From: an uncultured Geobacteraceae bacterium
GTDB taxonomy: Bacteria; Desulfobacterota; Desulfuromonadia; Geobacterales; CAIOGM01
NCBI GenBank assembly: GCA_903902345.1
Contig: CAIUUR010000460.1
Coordinates: forward strand, 1-42,492
Direction: 5' to 3'
Length of the DNA stretch: 42,492 nt
Under the pieces are notes generated by a model. The model was given only the letters and a program-made list of their open reading frames with translations. It ran no database searches and had not been told where the DNA came from. Below, piece by piece: positions 7,722 through 16,057 of the stretch. Each line of letters starts with the position of its first letter. Positions within the stretch are counted from its first letter, which is position 1. The position numbers were made by a program, and so were the translations under genes.

Positions 7722-7758
7722 CCCGCAAACGGCAGTCACTTGGACGGTCGTTTGCGGG
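7722..7758 (+). terminator. hairpin after the Tim44-like gene, possible terminator
   Basis: CCCGCAAACG (7722-7731) and CGTTTGCGGG (7749-7758) form a perfect 10-bp stem with a 17-base loop just after the stop codon. No clean T-run follows, so efficiency as an intrinsic terminator is uncertain. Confidence 0.5.
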
Positions 7759-7823
7759 TCAGGCACTACTCTTCTTCTTCCTGATTGTCCGTTCACCACT
7801 CCCGAGGGTGAGGAGGGAAAAAG

Positions 7824-9452
7824 TTATTTGGTTGCGTACAACAGCAGGATTATGAACCCGCACATTCCCAAGGGGATATAGGTAAAAAGGCGTTTTCGTC
7901 GCACTCTGGAGATCTGTTGCTGCATCAGGGTACGTGCTTCGATTTCATGGTCCAGTCGGGCCCTTTGTTCGCCGGTTTGCCTGCCGATGTTTTCCACCTC
8001 ATCAGTAAGTTCCTTCCGTAATGTTTTCACCTCTTCGAGAATATCGGCGATACCCCGACTCAATTCATCATCCATCCGGACCAGAGCATTTCTGTCGGAT
8101 TCGGACTCTTCCCGGGGCAAATCATCTTCCCCCAGGTCATATAAACGCGGCAGTTCCCGTACCAAGACGCGATGCCCCGCTCCACGTTGGGGCCATACTT
8201 GTGAAAAAGCCATGAATGTTCCCCAGGTATCGCCGGGAACGATGTTGTCTGCGAGAAATTTAAGGCTTCCGACGGGAGGGGACCCTTTCGCTTCCGGTTC
8301 CCAAGGTACGGCGGTTCTGGCAAGGCGGTATAAGCGTAACTGATCAAATTCGCGATATTTTTTTTCTTGCTCAAGCTCTTTCAGCCGCCTGGCCATGGCC
8401 CCGCAAGCAAGTGAGCTTTCAAATGAGGTTACCGTGCCGCTTCCATCGGAAGCGATGACGACATCGTGAATGGCTTCGTAGAGACATAATTCCAGGTCCG
8501 GGGCCATTGTTCCCAAAAGTTTCAAAGTCGCCACTCTTTCCTGGGGTGCTCCAGCCAGAATCTCCGCAAATTCCGAGTAATCCAGCGTGAAATGTGATCT
8601 CACTGCCGCTCCTCTCAACTCGGCATCTTCACGGAAAATTTTCTTGCGAAAAGCAACCAATTCAATATCTTGCCGATCGAGCAGGCTCTCCAACTGGTTA
8701 ATTGTCATGGCTTTTATCACATTTTCGGGTACGCAGTGCGGTTGGGACAGCTTGGGAAGATTATCGACGAGTACCTGGGCAATGCGTGGCGGGAGGAGAG
8801 GTACCAACTGCCATAACCGCTGAATGAGGTTATCCCCCTCATGATCGCAGTCGTCGGGTGGGAGATGATTGTCCGCATCTCCTGTTCGGAACTTTGGTTT
8901 GACCAGATAATCGGTTATGATTTCATAAAGTTCTGTTTCTGACACCGAGCCGTCCTGAAGCTGTCGCACGGCGGCTTCTTCCAGAATTCCGGTCACCTTC
9001 TCTCCATATCCGCGGAGCATTCGTACTTTTGCCAGTCGAGCCTGGTGTGGCAGGGCGAAAAAAGAGTCGGCATCCTTAAGGTCGTCATCATCTAAAAAGA
9101 CGGAAGTGATTTCCGAAAGATTTTCAAAATGAGAATATTTAACTAACGGAGAGGAATCATTTTCTATCATCTCTCGCAGTTCCTTGTCTTTGCTTGAGTA
9201 ATTATTTTTTGAGTTGAATCTGTGTGCTGCAAGGTACCGGATGTAGGCGTTATGACTACTCAGTGCTTTAGTCTCGACACGTTCAATAAGGTATACTGGG
9301 GTTGGCACCTTGTCCAGTTTTAACAAAATAGCTGCTTGTGTCTCGACGCTGAGTCCATCCCATGCCGCCAGTAGTTTCTCGATGCTGCTGGGAGTCGGTT
9401 GCAGCAGATCTTTCAGATAATCAGGGAGCTCGTGCGGTGCTCTGGTGGTCAT
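7824..9452 (-). CDS. unknown 542-aa protein with coiled coil and C-terminal membrane anchor
   Basis: I do not recognise this family with certainty. The frame is open from 9521, but the ATG at 9452 is preferred: it has GGAGGC at a suitable distance, and the good promoter at 9521-9549 would start transcription near 9514, below the upstream start. The N-terminal two-thirds consists of repeated alpha-helical pairs reminiscent of HEAT or DUF2336-type repeats (LSVETQAAILLKLD, AYIRYLAAHRF, LPPRIAQVLVDNLPKLS). Near the C-terminus a charged coiled coil (about residues 460-520) precedes one hydrophobic segment (FTYIPLGMCGFIILLLYATK) that should anchor the protein in the membrane. It is divergent from recG. 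Composition is somewhat AT-richer than its neighbours. Confidence 0.75.
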   Translation of the reverse strand: MTTRAPHELPDYLKDLLQPTPSSIEKLLAAWDGLSVETQAAILLKLDKVPTPVYLIERVETKALSSHNAYIRYLAAHRFNSKNNYSSKDKELREMIENDSSPLVKYSHFENLSEITSVFLDDDDLKDADSFFALPHQARLAKVRMLRGYGEKVTGILEEAAVRQLQDGSVSETELYEIITDYLVKPKFRTGDADNHLPPDDCDHEGDNLIQRLWQLVPLLPPRIAQVLVDNLPKLSQPHCVPENVIKAMTINQLESLLDRQDIELVAFRKKIFREDAELRGAAVRSHFTLDYSEFAEILAGAPQERVATLKLLGTMAPDLELCLYEAIHDVVIASDGSGTVTSFESSLACGAMARRLKELEQEKKYREFDQLRLYRLARTAVPWEPEAKGSPPVGSLKFLADNIVPGDTWGTFMAFSQVWPQRGAGHRVLVRELPRLYDLGEDDLPREESESDRNALVRMDDELSRGIADILEEVKTLRKELTDEVENIGRQTGEQRARLDHEIEARTLMQQQISRVRRKRLFTYIPLGMCGFIILLLYATK

Positions 9453-9520
9453 GGTCTGCCTCCGGAGGTCGTATCGGGTGCTGGATATGCTGTTGCCTAA
9501 ATTATTAATAATATTTTGCA

Positions 9521-9549
9521 AAGATAAGCCAGTGGTAATATTTCGTCAA
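9521..9549 (-). promoter_or_regulatory. sigma70-type promoter for the 542-aa protein gene
   Basis: Read on the minus strand, TTGACG (9544-9549) is followed by a 17-base spacer and TATCTT (9521-9526). It supports the start at 9452 rather than the upstream start at 9521. Confidence 0.55.
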
Positions 9550-9616
9550 GAGGTTATTTTGTTTACGGATGTAATAGTTGACGTCGTCTTCTGTATGCAT
9601 TACATTTGCTGATGTT

Positions 9617-11926
9617 ATGACTGTCACCCTCCTTACTCTTTCCCCCGACAACACTCTGACTCTCCCCGAAGAGCTCCGCGAACTGCTGGGCATCCGTCCC
9701 GGAGACGAGCTTACTCTGGAGCCGGGGGAAGGCTCTGTCACCCTCCGTCGTCATCTCCCTACTCATGTGGCGTCCCCCATCACCCCTTTTCGCCAGGCCG
9801 TCAAACGGAAGAACCTGGAGAGTCCCATCCAGTTCATCAAGGGGGTGGGGCCGAAGCTCGCCGAGAATCTGGGGCGCCTGAATATCGCCACGGTGGAAGA
9901 TGCCCTCTATCTGGTTCCCAACCGGTACGAGGATCGAAGGGAGCTGCATACGATCGTGGAACTTCGTCCCGGCAAGGTGGAGTCCTTTGCGGGAACGATC
10001 CTTGCCGCCGGGAGCCAGCTGAGCAAGGGGGGGAAGAGTTACTTTGAGGCGGTCATCGGTGACGGCAGTGGCTCCATCACCTGCAAGTGGTTCCGCTTCA
10101 ACGCCCGGTACATGACGAACAGCTGGAACGTGGGGCGGAGGGGGCTCTTTACCGGTGAGGTGTCTCAGTTCGGTTATCAGCGGGAGCTGCACCACCCGGA
10201 TGTGGAGTGGCTGGTGGAGGGGGAGACGCCGGCCGAGCTCATGGCAAAGGATCCCCTGAACTTCGGGAGGATACTTCCGGTCTATCCGCTCACCGAGGGA
10301 CTCCAGCAGAAGTCGCTGCGCAAGATCATGAAGGAGATTGTGGAACTTCATGCCGGGGAGCTGGAAGAGACCCTCCCGGCAGGGATTGTGCGGCGTCAGG
10401 GACTCTTGCCGTTGGAACAGGCGCTTCGTCAGGTCCATTTTCCGGATAGCGATCTGGATTTCCAGTCGTTGGAGGAGGGAGCCTCCCCCGGGCACCGGAC
10501 TCTGGTGTTCGATGATTTCTTCTTTCTGGAGCTGGGGATGGCGCTCAAGCGGCGGGGGGTTGCCCTGGAGGAGGGAATACCCTTCAACGTGACCCACCGT
10601 TATACCCGGGAGCTCCTGAAGCTTCTCCCCTTTCAACTCACCGGGGCTCAACGGCGAGTGCTGTCGGAGATCAAGGAGGAGATGATGGCGCCGCATCCCA
10701 TGCACCGGTTGGTACAGGGGGATGTGGGGAGCGGCAAGACGATCGTGGCGCTCATGGCGGCTCTGGTGGCGGTGGAGAACGACTATCAGGTGGCTATCAT
10801 GGCTCCCACGGAGTTGCTGGCGGAACAGCATTATTTGACGGTTCATCGCTGGTGTCAGCAATTGGGGGTGACGGCGGTCCTTGTGACTTCCGCGTCACTT
10901 CGGGGGAAGAAAGGGGCCGGGCCTCTGGCGGAAATCGCTGAAGGGCGCGCACGGATCATCATCGGCACCCATGCGGTGATTCAGGAGAGGGTGGAGTTCC
11001 ACAAGCTGGGGCTGGGGGTCATCGATGAGCAGCACCGTTTCGGAGTGCTTCAAAGGGGACTCCTCAAGAAAAAAGGGGGTAACCCCGATATTCTTGTCAT
11101 GACCGCCACCCCTATCCCCCGGACCCTGGCCATGACCGTTTTTGGCGATCTTTCCCTCTCCGTCATCGATGAACTCCCTCCGGGGCGGACCCCCATTGAG
11201 ACCTCCGTCCGCTCCGAAGCGCACCGGGAGCAGCTCTACGGACTCATTCGGAGCGAGGTCGCCTCCGGAAGGCAGGCCTATGTTGTCTATCCCCTGGTGG
11301 AGGAGTCGGAAAAGAGCGACCTTAAGGCCGCCACCCAGATGGAGGAGCAGCTCCGGCTGGAGGTTTTTCCCGAACTACGCATCGGACTCCTTCATGGCAG
11401 GTTGAAGCCGGAGGAGAAGGAGGCGGTCATGCGCTCCTTCAAGGAGCAGGAGTTGGACATCCTGGTGGCCACCACCGTCATCGAGGTGGGTATCGACGTT
11501 CCCAATGCCACGGTCATGTTGGTGGAGCATGCCGAGCGGTTCGGTCTTTCCCAGCTGCACCAGCTCCGGGGGAGGGTGGGGCGGGGGAGCGCCCGTTCCC
11601 GCTGCATCCTACTGGCCGGCCCCAAACGGAGCGAAGATGCCCGCCGGAGGCTACAGGTTATGACCGAGACAACGGACGGTTTCCGGATCGCCGAGGCTGA
11701 TCTGGAAATTCGCGGCCCCGGTGATTTTCTGGGGATACGGCAAGCCGGTATTCCCGATTTCCGGGTGGGGAACATCCTGCGCGATGGTCGTATCCTGGAA
11801 GAGGCCCGTAAGGAGGCGTTCGCCCTGGTGGAACTCCATCCTGACCTGGGGAGCGCTTATCCCCGGCTCATGGTGGAACTTGCCCGGCGTTGGGGGGGGC
11901 GGCTGGAGTTGGCGGGGATTGCCTGA
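9617..11926 (+). CDS. recG: ATP-dependent DNA helicase RecG with AbrB-like N-terminal extension
   Basis: RecG remodels stalled replication forks and branched DNA. Of 769 residues, about 1-43 look like a SpoVT/AbrB swapped-hairpin domain (LTLSPDNTLTLPEELRELLG, then GIRPGDELTLEPGEGSVTLR). From about 70 the usual RecG begins: QFIKGVGPKLAENLGRLNI, the OB-fold wedge domain (about 115-220), Walker A GDVGSGKT (about 370), the DEQHRFGV box (about 470), TATPIPRT and RGRVGRG in the helicase domains. The ATG at 9617 is preferred over the TTG at 9578, which would add only 13 unlike residues; no good Shine-Dalgarno precedes either. A TTGACG-17-TACATT promoter-like pair would start the message only about four bases before the ATG. 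All helicase motifs appear intact. Confidence 0.95.
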   Translation: MTVTLLTLSPDNTLTLPEELRELLGIRPGDELTLEPGEGSVTLRRHLPTHVASPITPFRQAVKRKNLESPIQFIKGVGPKLAENLGRLNIATVEDALYLVPNRYEDRRELHTIVELRPGKVESFAGTILAAGSQLSKGGKSYFEAVIGDGSGSITCKWFRFNARYMTNSWNVGRRGLFTGEVSQFGYQRELHHPDVEWLVEGETPAELMAKDPLNFGRILPVYPLTEGLQQKSLRKIMKEIVELHAGELEETLPAGIVRRQGLLPLEQALRQVHFPDSDLDFQSLEEGASPGHRTLVFDDFFFLELGMALKRRGVALEEGIPFNVTHRYTRELLKLLPFQLTGAQRRVLSEIKEEMMAPHPMHRLVQGDVGSGKTIVALMAALVAVENDYQVAIMAPTELLAEQHYLTVHRWCQQLGVTAVLVTSASLRGKKGAGPLAEIAEGRARIIIGTHAVIQERVEFHKLGLGVIDEQHRFGVLQRGLLKKKGGNPDILVMTATPIPRTLAMTVFGDLSLSVIDELPPGRTPIETSVRSEAHREQLYGLIRSEVASGRQAYVVYPLVEESEKSDLKAATQMEEQLRLEVFPELRIGLLHGRLKPEEKEAVMRSFKEQELDILVATTVIEVGIDVPNATVMLVEHAERFGLSQLHQLRGRVGRGSARSRCILLAGPKRSEDARRRLQVMTETTDGFRIAEADLEIRGPGDFLGIRQAGIPDFRVGNILRDGRILEEARKEAFALVELHPDLGSAYPRLMVELARRWGGRLELAGIA

Positions 11927-12257
11927 GTTGCTTCCGAGGAGTTGGACAACTTTCTTGACAATGTCACCCATTCCTTTATGATTACAGATACTTTTAACCA
12001 CTTCGTTCAGGATGACAAAAAGTAGGGTGCGCACGGGTTATTGTGCGCACCATGAACCGTGTACACTCTACAAACTGTCGAACCACCCCCCGACCCCCTC
12101 CTTAGCCAAGGAGGGGAGTGTTTGGTCGGGTTTAGCTCTTGGGGGGTGGTAAGGTTTTCGGTGGTAGTCGTAGGTCGGGTTAGCGGCTTCATCGCGTAAC
12201 CCAACAGCCTTTGACGAGCAAAGAACAGGATGACAGACACGGAATAAGGAGCTTTCC
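11927..12257. other. 331-bp intergenic region filled with palindromes
   Basis: No gene is seen. The stretch from about 12020 to 12206 is a row of four palindromic elements, listed as a separate repeat entry. The final bases carry AAGGAG, the ribosome site of the Uma2 gene. Confidence 0.7.
12021..12206. repeat. cluster of four palindromic intergenic repeats
   Basis: In order: GGTGCGCAC (12026-12034) with GTGCGCACC (12043-12051); an outer pair ACCACCCCCC (from 12082) with GGGGGGTGGT (12141-12150); nested in it CCCCTCCTT (12095-12103) with AAGGAGGGG (12108-12116); and GGGTTA (12177-12182) with TAACCC (12197-12202), which sits in a GGGTTAGCG...CGCGTAACCC context. Each resembles a widespread class of small intergenic palindrome. 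Their side-by-side packing suggests repeated insertion at one permissive site. Confidence 0.75.
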
Positions 12258-12836
12258 ATGGGACCGCTTGCGTATCAATTGGAACAAAAATGGACCTATG
12301 CCGATTACCTGACCTGGGATGATGGTCAGCGGTGGGAGATTATCGACGGCGAGGCCTACAACATGTCGCCGGCGCCGGTACTGCGCCATCAGGCGATCAT
12401 CGGGAATATCTTCTCTTCTTTTCACGGCTTTCTGCGGGGCAAGTCGTGTCGTCCCTTCATTGCTCCCACGGATGTGGTTTTTGATGACGAGAATATTGTT
12501 CAGCCCGACATGCTTGTGGTATGTGATCCCAGCAAGCTCACCGGCGCCAACGTCCAGGGGGCTCCTGACCTGATTGTCGAGATTCTCTCTCCTTCGACAA
12601 ATCTCCGGGACCGGCGGCAGAAAAAAGCGCTCTATGAGCGGTTCGGGGTGAAAGAGTACCTCATCGTCGATCCGGTTGCCGAGAGTGTTGACCGGTATCT
12701 CCTCGTGGACGGTCGATACGGCGGCCCGGAGATTTTCGACTGGTCGGAACCGCTGACACTGAATCTCTTTCCCGAACTGACTCTGAACCTGTGGGAGGTT
12801 TTTGAGAAGGAGTTGCCGGAAGTGAGGCAAGGTTGA
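12258..12836 (+). CDS. Uma2 family (DUF820) putative endonuclease
   Basis: The 192-residue protein has the PD-(D/E)XK-like core of the Uma2 family. Visible features are WEIIDGEAYNMSPAP near the N-terminus, the acidic strand NIVQPDMLVVCD, GAPDLIVEILSPST, and the Lys/Tyr helix KKALYERFGVKEYLIVDP (about residues 122-139). These carry the expected acidic and Lys active-site candidates. Members are common and multi-copy in cyanobacteria and some other bacteria, and their biological role is unproven. AAGGAG precedes ATG 12258. It stands alone between recG and ovoA in repeat-rich DNA and is closely similar to the copy at 20762. Confidence 0.85.
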   Translation: MGPLAYQLEQKWTYADYLTWDDGQRWEIIDGEAYNMSPAPVLRHQAIIGNIFSSFHGFLRGKSCRPFIAPTDVVFDDENIVQPDMLVVCDPSKLTGANVQGAPDLIVEILSPSTNLRDRRQKKALYERFGVKEYLIVDPVAESVDRYLLVDGRYGGPEIFDWSEPLTLNLFPELTLNLWEVFEKELPEVRQG

Positions 12837-12868
12837 GGTTAAGGTTTAGGTTGAGAAATATATTTTGT

Positions 12869-13052
12869 CCTGAAAACGTCATTTGAACCACGGAGACACT
12901 GAGACACGGAGAAATCACCGAGAAAATCAGACATATTTTTTTGCTAAAAAAGCTTAGCTTCTTGGCAAAAAGTACAGAGTCATAACAGCTGATGTTCCTG
13001 AAAGTTTTTCTCCGTGTCTCCGTGGCTCTGTGGTGGACTGCTTTTTCTAGGA
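12869..13052. repeat. MITE-like inverted-repeat element, copy 2
   Basis: The left end CCTGAAAACGTCATTTGAAC with CCACGGAGACACTGAGACAC (from 12869) is matched in inverted orientation by TCTCCGTGTCTCCGTGGCTC and GTGGTGGACTGCTTTTTC on the right (ending about 13052). The terminal and subterminal motifs match the element at 4942-5128, while the core differs. No coding frame is present. It ends just upstream of the ovoA ribosome site, so it lies in the ovoA promoter/leader region. Confidence 0.82.
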
Positions 13053-13070
13053 TTATTCCAGGAGGGAACC

Positions 13071-15185
13071 ATGGACCCGTTGCGCAACACAAAGACCATT
13101 ATCCTCAACGAAGGTGACCCTGAGGCCAAACGGGCCGAGATCCTTGATTATTTTCACAAAACCTTCGAAATCGACGAGCGGCTCTACGATATGGTCAGCG
13201 CCCCCGAGGCCTTCTTCCTTCGGGCGGAACCGCTTCGCCATCCCCTCATCTTCTATTTCGGCCATACCGCTACCTTCTATATGAACAAGCTGGTCATCGC
13301 CAAGATCCTCCCCCAGCGGATCAACCCCCGCTATGAATCCATGTTTGCCGTGGGGGTGGACGAGATGTCCTGGGACGATCTCAACGAAGCCCACTACGAC
13401 TGGCCAACTCGCGAGGAGGTACAGACCTACCGGAACGAGGTCCGGGAGGTCGTGGGTCAGCTCATCCGGACCATGCCGCTGAGGCTCCCCATTCACTGGA
13501 ACGACCCGTTCTGGGCGATACTGATGGGGATCGAACATCAGCGGATTCACCTGGAGACTTCGTCGGTGATCATCCGCCAGCTCCCCATCGATCTGGTGCA
13601 ATCGCTCCCCCTCTGGGAGATCTGCGGAGAGTCGGGAGAGGCCCCGATCAATGAACTGCTCCCGGTTCCCGGTGGAACAGTCCGGCTGGGGAAGGAGCGG
13701 AGTCATCTCCTCTACGGTTGGGACAACGAGTACGGCCGTCATGAAGCGGAGGTGACCGATTTCGGGGCTTCCCGGTTCCTGACCAGCAACGGCGAATTCA
13801 AGGAGTTCGTGGATGATGGCGGCTACGGTGAACGGCTCTGGTGGAGCGAGGAGGGGTGGAGTTGGCGGAGCTTCAAGGAAGCGGAGTTTCCCCTCTTCTG
13901 GATCAAGGATACCGACGGCTCCTTCCGGTTACGGACGGTGGCGGAGATCATCCCCATGCCGTGGAACTGGCCGGTGGAGGTGAACTGCCTGGAGGCCAAG
14001 GCTTTCTGCAACTGGAAGGCTGCCCGGACGGGAAGGGCGCTTCGTCTCCCCACGGAGGAGGAGTACGGCCGGTTCAGCGATCTGGCCCAGGTTCCGGACC
14101 AGCCCTGGTGGGAAGTGGCCCCGGGGAATATCAACCTGGAGCAGTTCGCCTCTCCCTGTCCGGTGGACCGGTTTCGCTTCGGCGATTTCTTCGATGTCAT
14201 CGGCAATGTCTGGCAATGGACCGAGAGTCCCATCTATCCCTTCGACGGGTTCGAGATTCACCCCTGGTATGATGATTTCTCGACTCCTACCTTCGATACG
14301 CGGCATAACCTGATGAAGGGGGGCTCCTGGATCTCCACGGGGAATGAGGCGACCAGGGATTCCCGCTACGCCTTCCGCCGGCACTTTTACCAGCATGCCG
14401 GTTTCCGCTACGTGGAAAGCGAGGCGCCGGTGGTGATCGTGGATGACGCCTACGAGACCGATTCCCTGGTGGCTCAATACTGCCATTTTCATTACGGTCC
14501 CGACTATTTCGGTGTACCGAATTTTAACGTTGAGATGGCTCGACTCTGCCGTGGTATCGTGGGGGGACGTCCCGGGTTGAAGGCTTTGGATCTGGGGTGC
14601 GCCCTGGGGCGGGCCAGCTTCGAACTGGCCAGGAGCTTCGATCATGTCACCGGGTTGGACTTCTCCACCCGCTTCTTCCGGCTGGCCGCCGACCTGCAGG
14701 AGCGGGGACACGTCCGCTATGCCCTCCCCGAGGAAGGGGAACTGGTCTCCTATCACGAGGTGAGCCTGGAGCAGTTGGGGCTCACCGGGGTCAGGGAGAA
14801 GGTGGAGTTTGCCCAGGCCGATGCCTGTAACCTCCCCACGAAGTTCACCGGTTACGACCTGGTCCTGGCGGCCAACCTCATCGACCGGCTCTACTCCCCC
14901 CGTCGTTTCCTGGAGAGTATTTCCGACCGGATGAATCCCGACGGGATCCTGGTGGTCGCCTCCCCCTACACCTGGCAGACGGAGTTCACCAAGCGGGAGG
15001 AGTGGCTGGGGGGGTATCGCTTTGGTGGCGAGAACTTCACCACCCTGGAGGGGTTGAAGGAGGTTCTTGAACCTCGCTTCCGGCTGATTTCCGGTCCGCA
15101 GGAGATCCCCTTCGTCATCCGTGAGCACAAGCGGAAGTATCAGCATACCTTGTCGGAAGTGACGGTGTGGGAATTGAAAGAGTAG
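13071..15185 (+). CDS. ovoA: OvoA: 5-histidylcysteine sulfoxide synthase / mercaptohistidine N-methyltransferase
   Basis: This 704-residue protein has the three-part OvoA architecture. A DinB-like N-terminal domain contributes the non-haem iron ligands: His65 in FYFGHTATFY, and His156, His160 and Glu162 in the HxxxHxE motif of MGIEHQRIHLE. A formylglycine-generating-enzyme-like middle domain follows (LPTEEEYGRF, NVWQWTESP, MKGGSWISTG, FRRHFYQHAGFRYV). The C-terminal class I methyltransferase domain has the SAM motif ALDLGCALGRASFELA. OvoA couples cysteine and histidine with O2 to form a sulfoxide that leads to ovothiol, a thiol antioxidant, and the last domain methylates the imidazole. AGGAGG before ATG 13071 defines the start; the same frame is open back to 13014 but that part lies in a repeat. 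The lyase OvoB is not next to it. Confidence 0.93.
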   Translation: MDPLRNTKTIILNEGDPEAKRAEILDYFHKTFEIDERLYDMVSAPEAFFLRAEPLRHPLIFYFGHTATFYMNKLVIAKILPQRINPRYESMFAVGVDEMSWDDLNEAHYDWPTREEVQTYRNEVREVVGQLIRTMPLRLPIHWNDPFWAILMGIEHQRIHLETSSVIIRQLPIDLVQSLPLWEICGESGEAPINELLPVPGGTVRLGKERSHLLYGWDNEYGRHEAEVTDFGASRFLTSNGEFKEFVDDGGYGERLWWSEEGWSWRSFKEAEFPLFWIKDTDGSFRLRTVAEIIPMPWNWPVEVNCLEAKAFCNWKAARTGRALRLPTEEEYGRFSDLAQVPDQPWWEVAPGNINLEQFASPCPVDRFRFGDFFDVIGNVWQWTESPIYPFDGFEIHPWYDDFSTPTFDTRHNLMKGGSWISTGNEATRDSRYAFRRHFYQHAGFRYVESEAPVVIVDDAYETDSLVAQYCHFHYGPDYFGVPNFNVEMARLCRGIVGGRPGLKALDLGCALGRASFELARSFDHVTGLDFSTRFFRLAADLQERGHVRYALPEEGELVSYHEVSLEQLGLTGVREKVEFAQADACNLPTKFTGYDLVLAANLIDRLYSPRRFLESISDRMNPDGILVVASPYTWQTEFTKREEWLGGYRFGGENFTTLEGLKEVLEPRFRLISGPQEIPFVIREHKRKYQHTLSEVTVWELKE

Positions 15186-15209
15186 GGGCACGGCGTGCCG
15201 TGCCCTCAC
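15182..15209. repeat. 28-bp palindromic repeat, overlaps ovoA stop
   Basis: The arms GGGCACGG (15186-15193) and CCGTGCCC (15198-15205) surround CGTG. The repeat begins with GTAG, which supplies the TAG stop of ovoA, and ends CTCAC. A diverged member of the same 28-bp family lies at 17554-17581. Confidence 0.75.
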
Positions 15210-15222
15210 GGGGATTGTTGTT

Positions 15223-15975
15223 ATGGCGGAAAAAGAGCGGATTGACAAGCTGGTGGTGGAGCGGGGACTGGCGCCGTCCCGAGAGAAGGCGCGGGCGCTG
15301 ATCATGGCCGGTCAGGTGGTGGTGGGGGATCATGCCGTTTCCAAGGCCGGCCAGCTGGTACCCCTGGATGCGGAGATTCGACTGAAGGGGGAGCCGCTCC
15401 CCTTCGTCAGCCGTGGGGGTCTCAAACTGCAGAAGGCGTTGGACGAGTTTGCACTGGACGTCACCGGGCTCACCGCCCTGGATGTGGGGGCCTCCACAGG
15501 GGGGTTCACTGACTGTCTTCTCCAACGGGGGGCGGCCAAGGTTTTTGCCGTGGATGTGGGGTATGGTCAACTGGCGTGGAAGCTCCGGGAAGACCCCCGG
15601 GTGGTGAATCTGGAAAAGACCAACATCCGCTATCTGGAGCCGGCTACACTGGGCGTTGCCCCCCACTTGGCGGTCATCGACGCTTCTTTCATCTCCCTGG
15701 GTAAGGTTCTCCCCTCAGTCGTCCGGCTGCTTCGAGCCGATGGTTTCATCGTGGCCCTCATCAAGCCCCAGTTTGAGGTAGGGAAGGGGGAAGTGGGGAA
15801 GGGGGGGGTGGTCCGGGATGAGGCGAAACATAAGCGGGTCATCGATGAGGTGGCTGGGGAGGCCGTCGTGCTGGGATTGACCGTTGGCGGTCTGGTGGAA
15901 TCACCCATCACCGGCCCCAAGGGGAACCGGGAATTCCTGATGCTGCTCACACGTACTCTTTCCCCCTTTGCTTGA
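15223..15975 (+). CDS. tlyA: TlyA family rRNA 2'-O-methyltransferase
   Basis: The 250-residue protein has an N-terminal S4 RNA-binding domain (RIDKLVVERGLAPSREKARA, residues 6-65) and an FtsJ/RrmJ-like methyltransferase domain. The SAM motif is ALDVGASTGGFTDCLLQRGA (about 86-105), followed by FAVDVGYGQL, VIDASFISLGKVLP and ALIKPQFEVGKGE. TlyA proteins methylate ribose in 16S and 23S rRNA, and the older name 'hemolysin' is misleading. Length is normal, and the catalytic Lys/Asp/Lys positions look preserved (SRGGLKL, DASF, IKPQFE). It lies 37 bases after ovoA and 82 bases before trpE, so it may share transcription with either. Confidence 0.93.
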   Translation: MAEKERIDKLVVERGLAPSREKARALIMAGQVVVGDHAVSKAGQLVPLDAEIRLKGEPLPFVSRGGLKLQKALDEFALDVTGLTALDVGASTGGFTDCLLQRGAAKVFAVDVGYGQLAWKLREDPRVVNLEKTNIRYLEPATLGVAPHLAVIDASFISLGKVLPSVVRLLRADGFIVALIKPQFEVGKGEVGKGGVVRDEAKHKRVIDEVAGEAVVLGLTVGGLVESPITGPKGNREFLMLLTRTLSPFA

Positions 15976-15992
15976 CTCCCTGGTGGGGGAGT
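15975..15992 (+). terminator. weak hairpin between tlyA and trpE
   Basis: ACTCCC (15975-15980) pairs with GGGAGT (15987-15992) immediately after the tlyA stop. It is followed only by GATAATTT, so it is at best a weak terminator. No Trp-rich leader peptide is seen in the 82 bases before trpE. Confidence 0.3.
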
Positions 15993-16057
15993 GATAATTT
16001 GCCCGCATCATATACGCCGTATTGGATATCATCGAAGGACTTTATCCCGGAGAGCCG

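Noticed and set aside
9563-10861. 432-codon minus-strand ORF antisense to recG
   Set aside because: recG motifs are unambiguous on the plus strand; this frame is a Gly/Pro/Leu-rich shadow.
13929-15305. 458-codon minus-strand ORF antisense to ovoA and tlyA
   Set aside because: It is a shadow of ovoA, low in complexity, and lacks a ribosome site or recognisable domain.
15976-16057. Tryptophan attenuator with leader peptide upstream of trpE
   Set aside because: No short ORF with clustered Trp codons and no alternative hairpins are seen in the 82-base gap.
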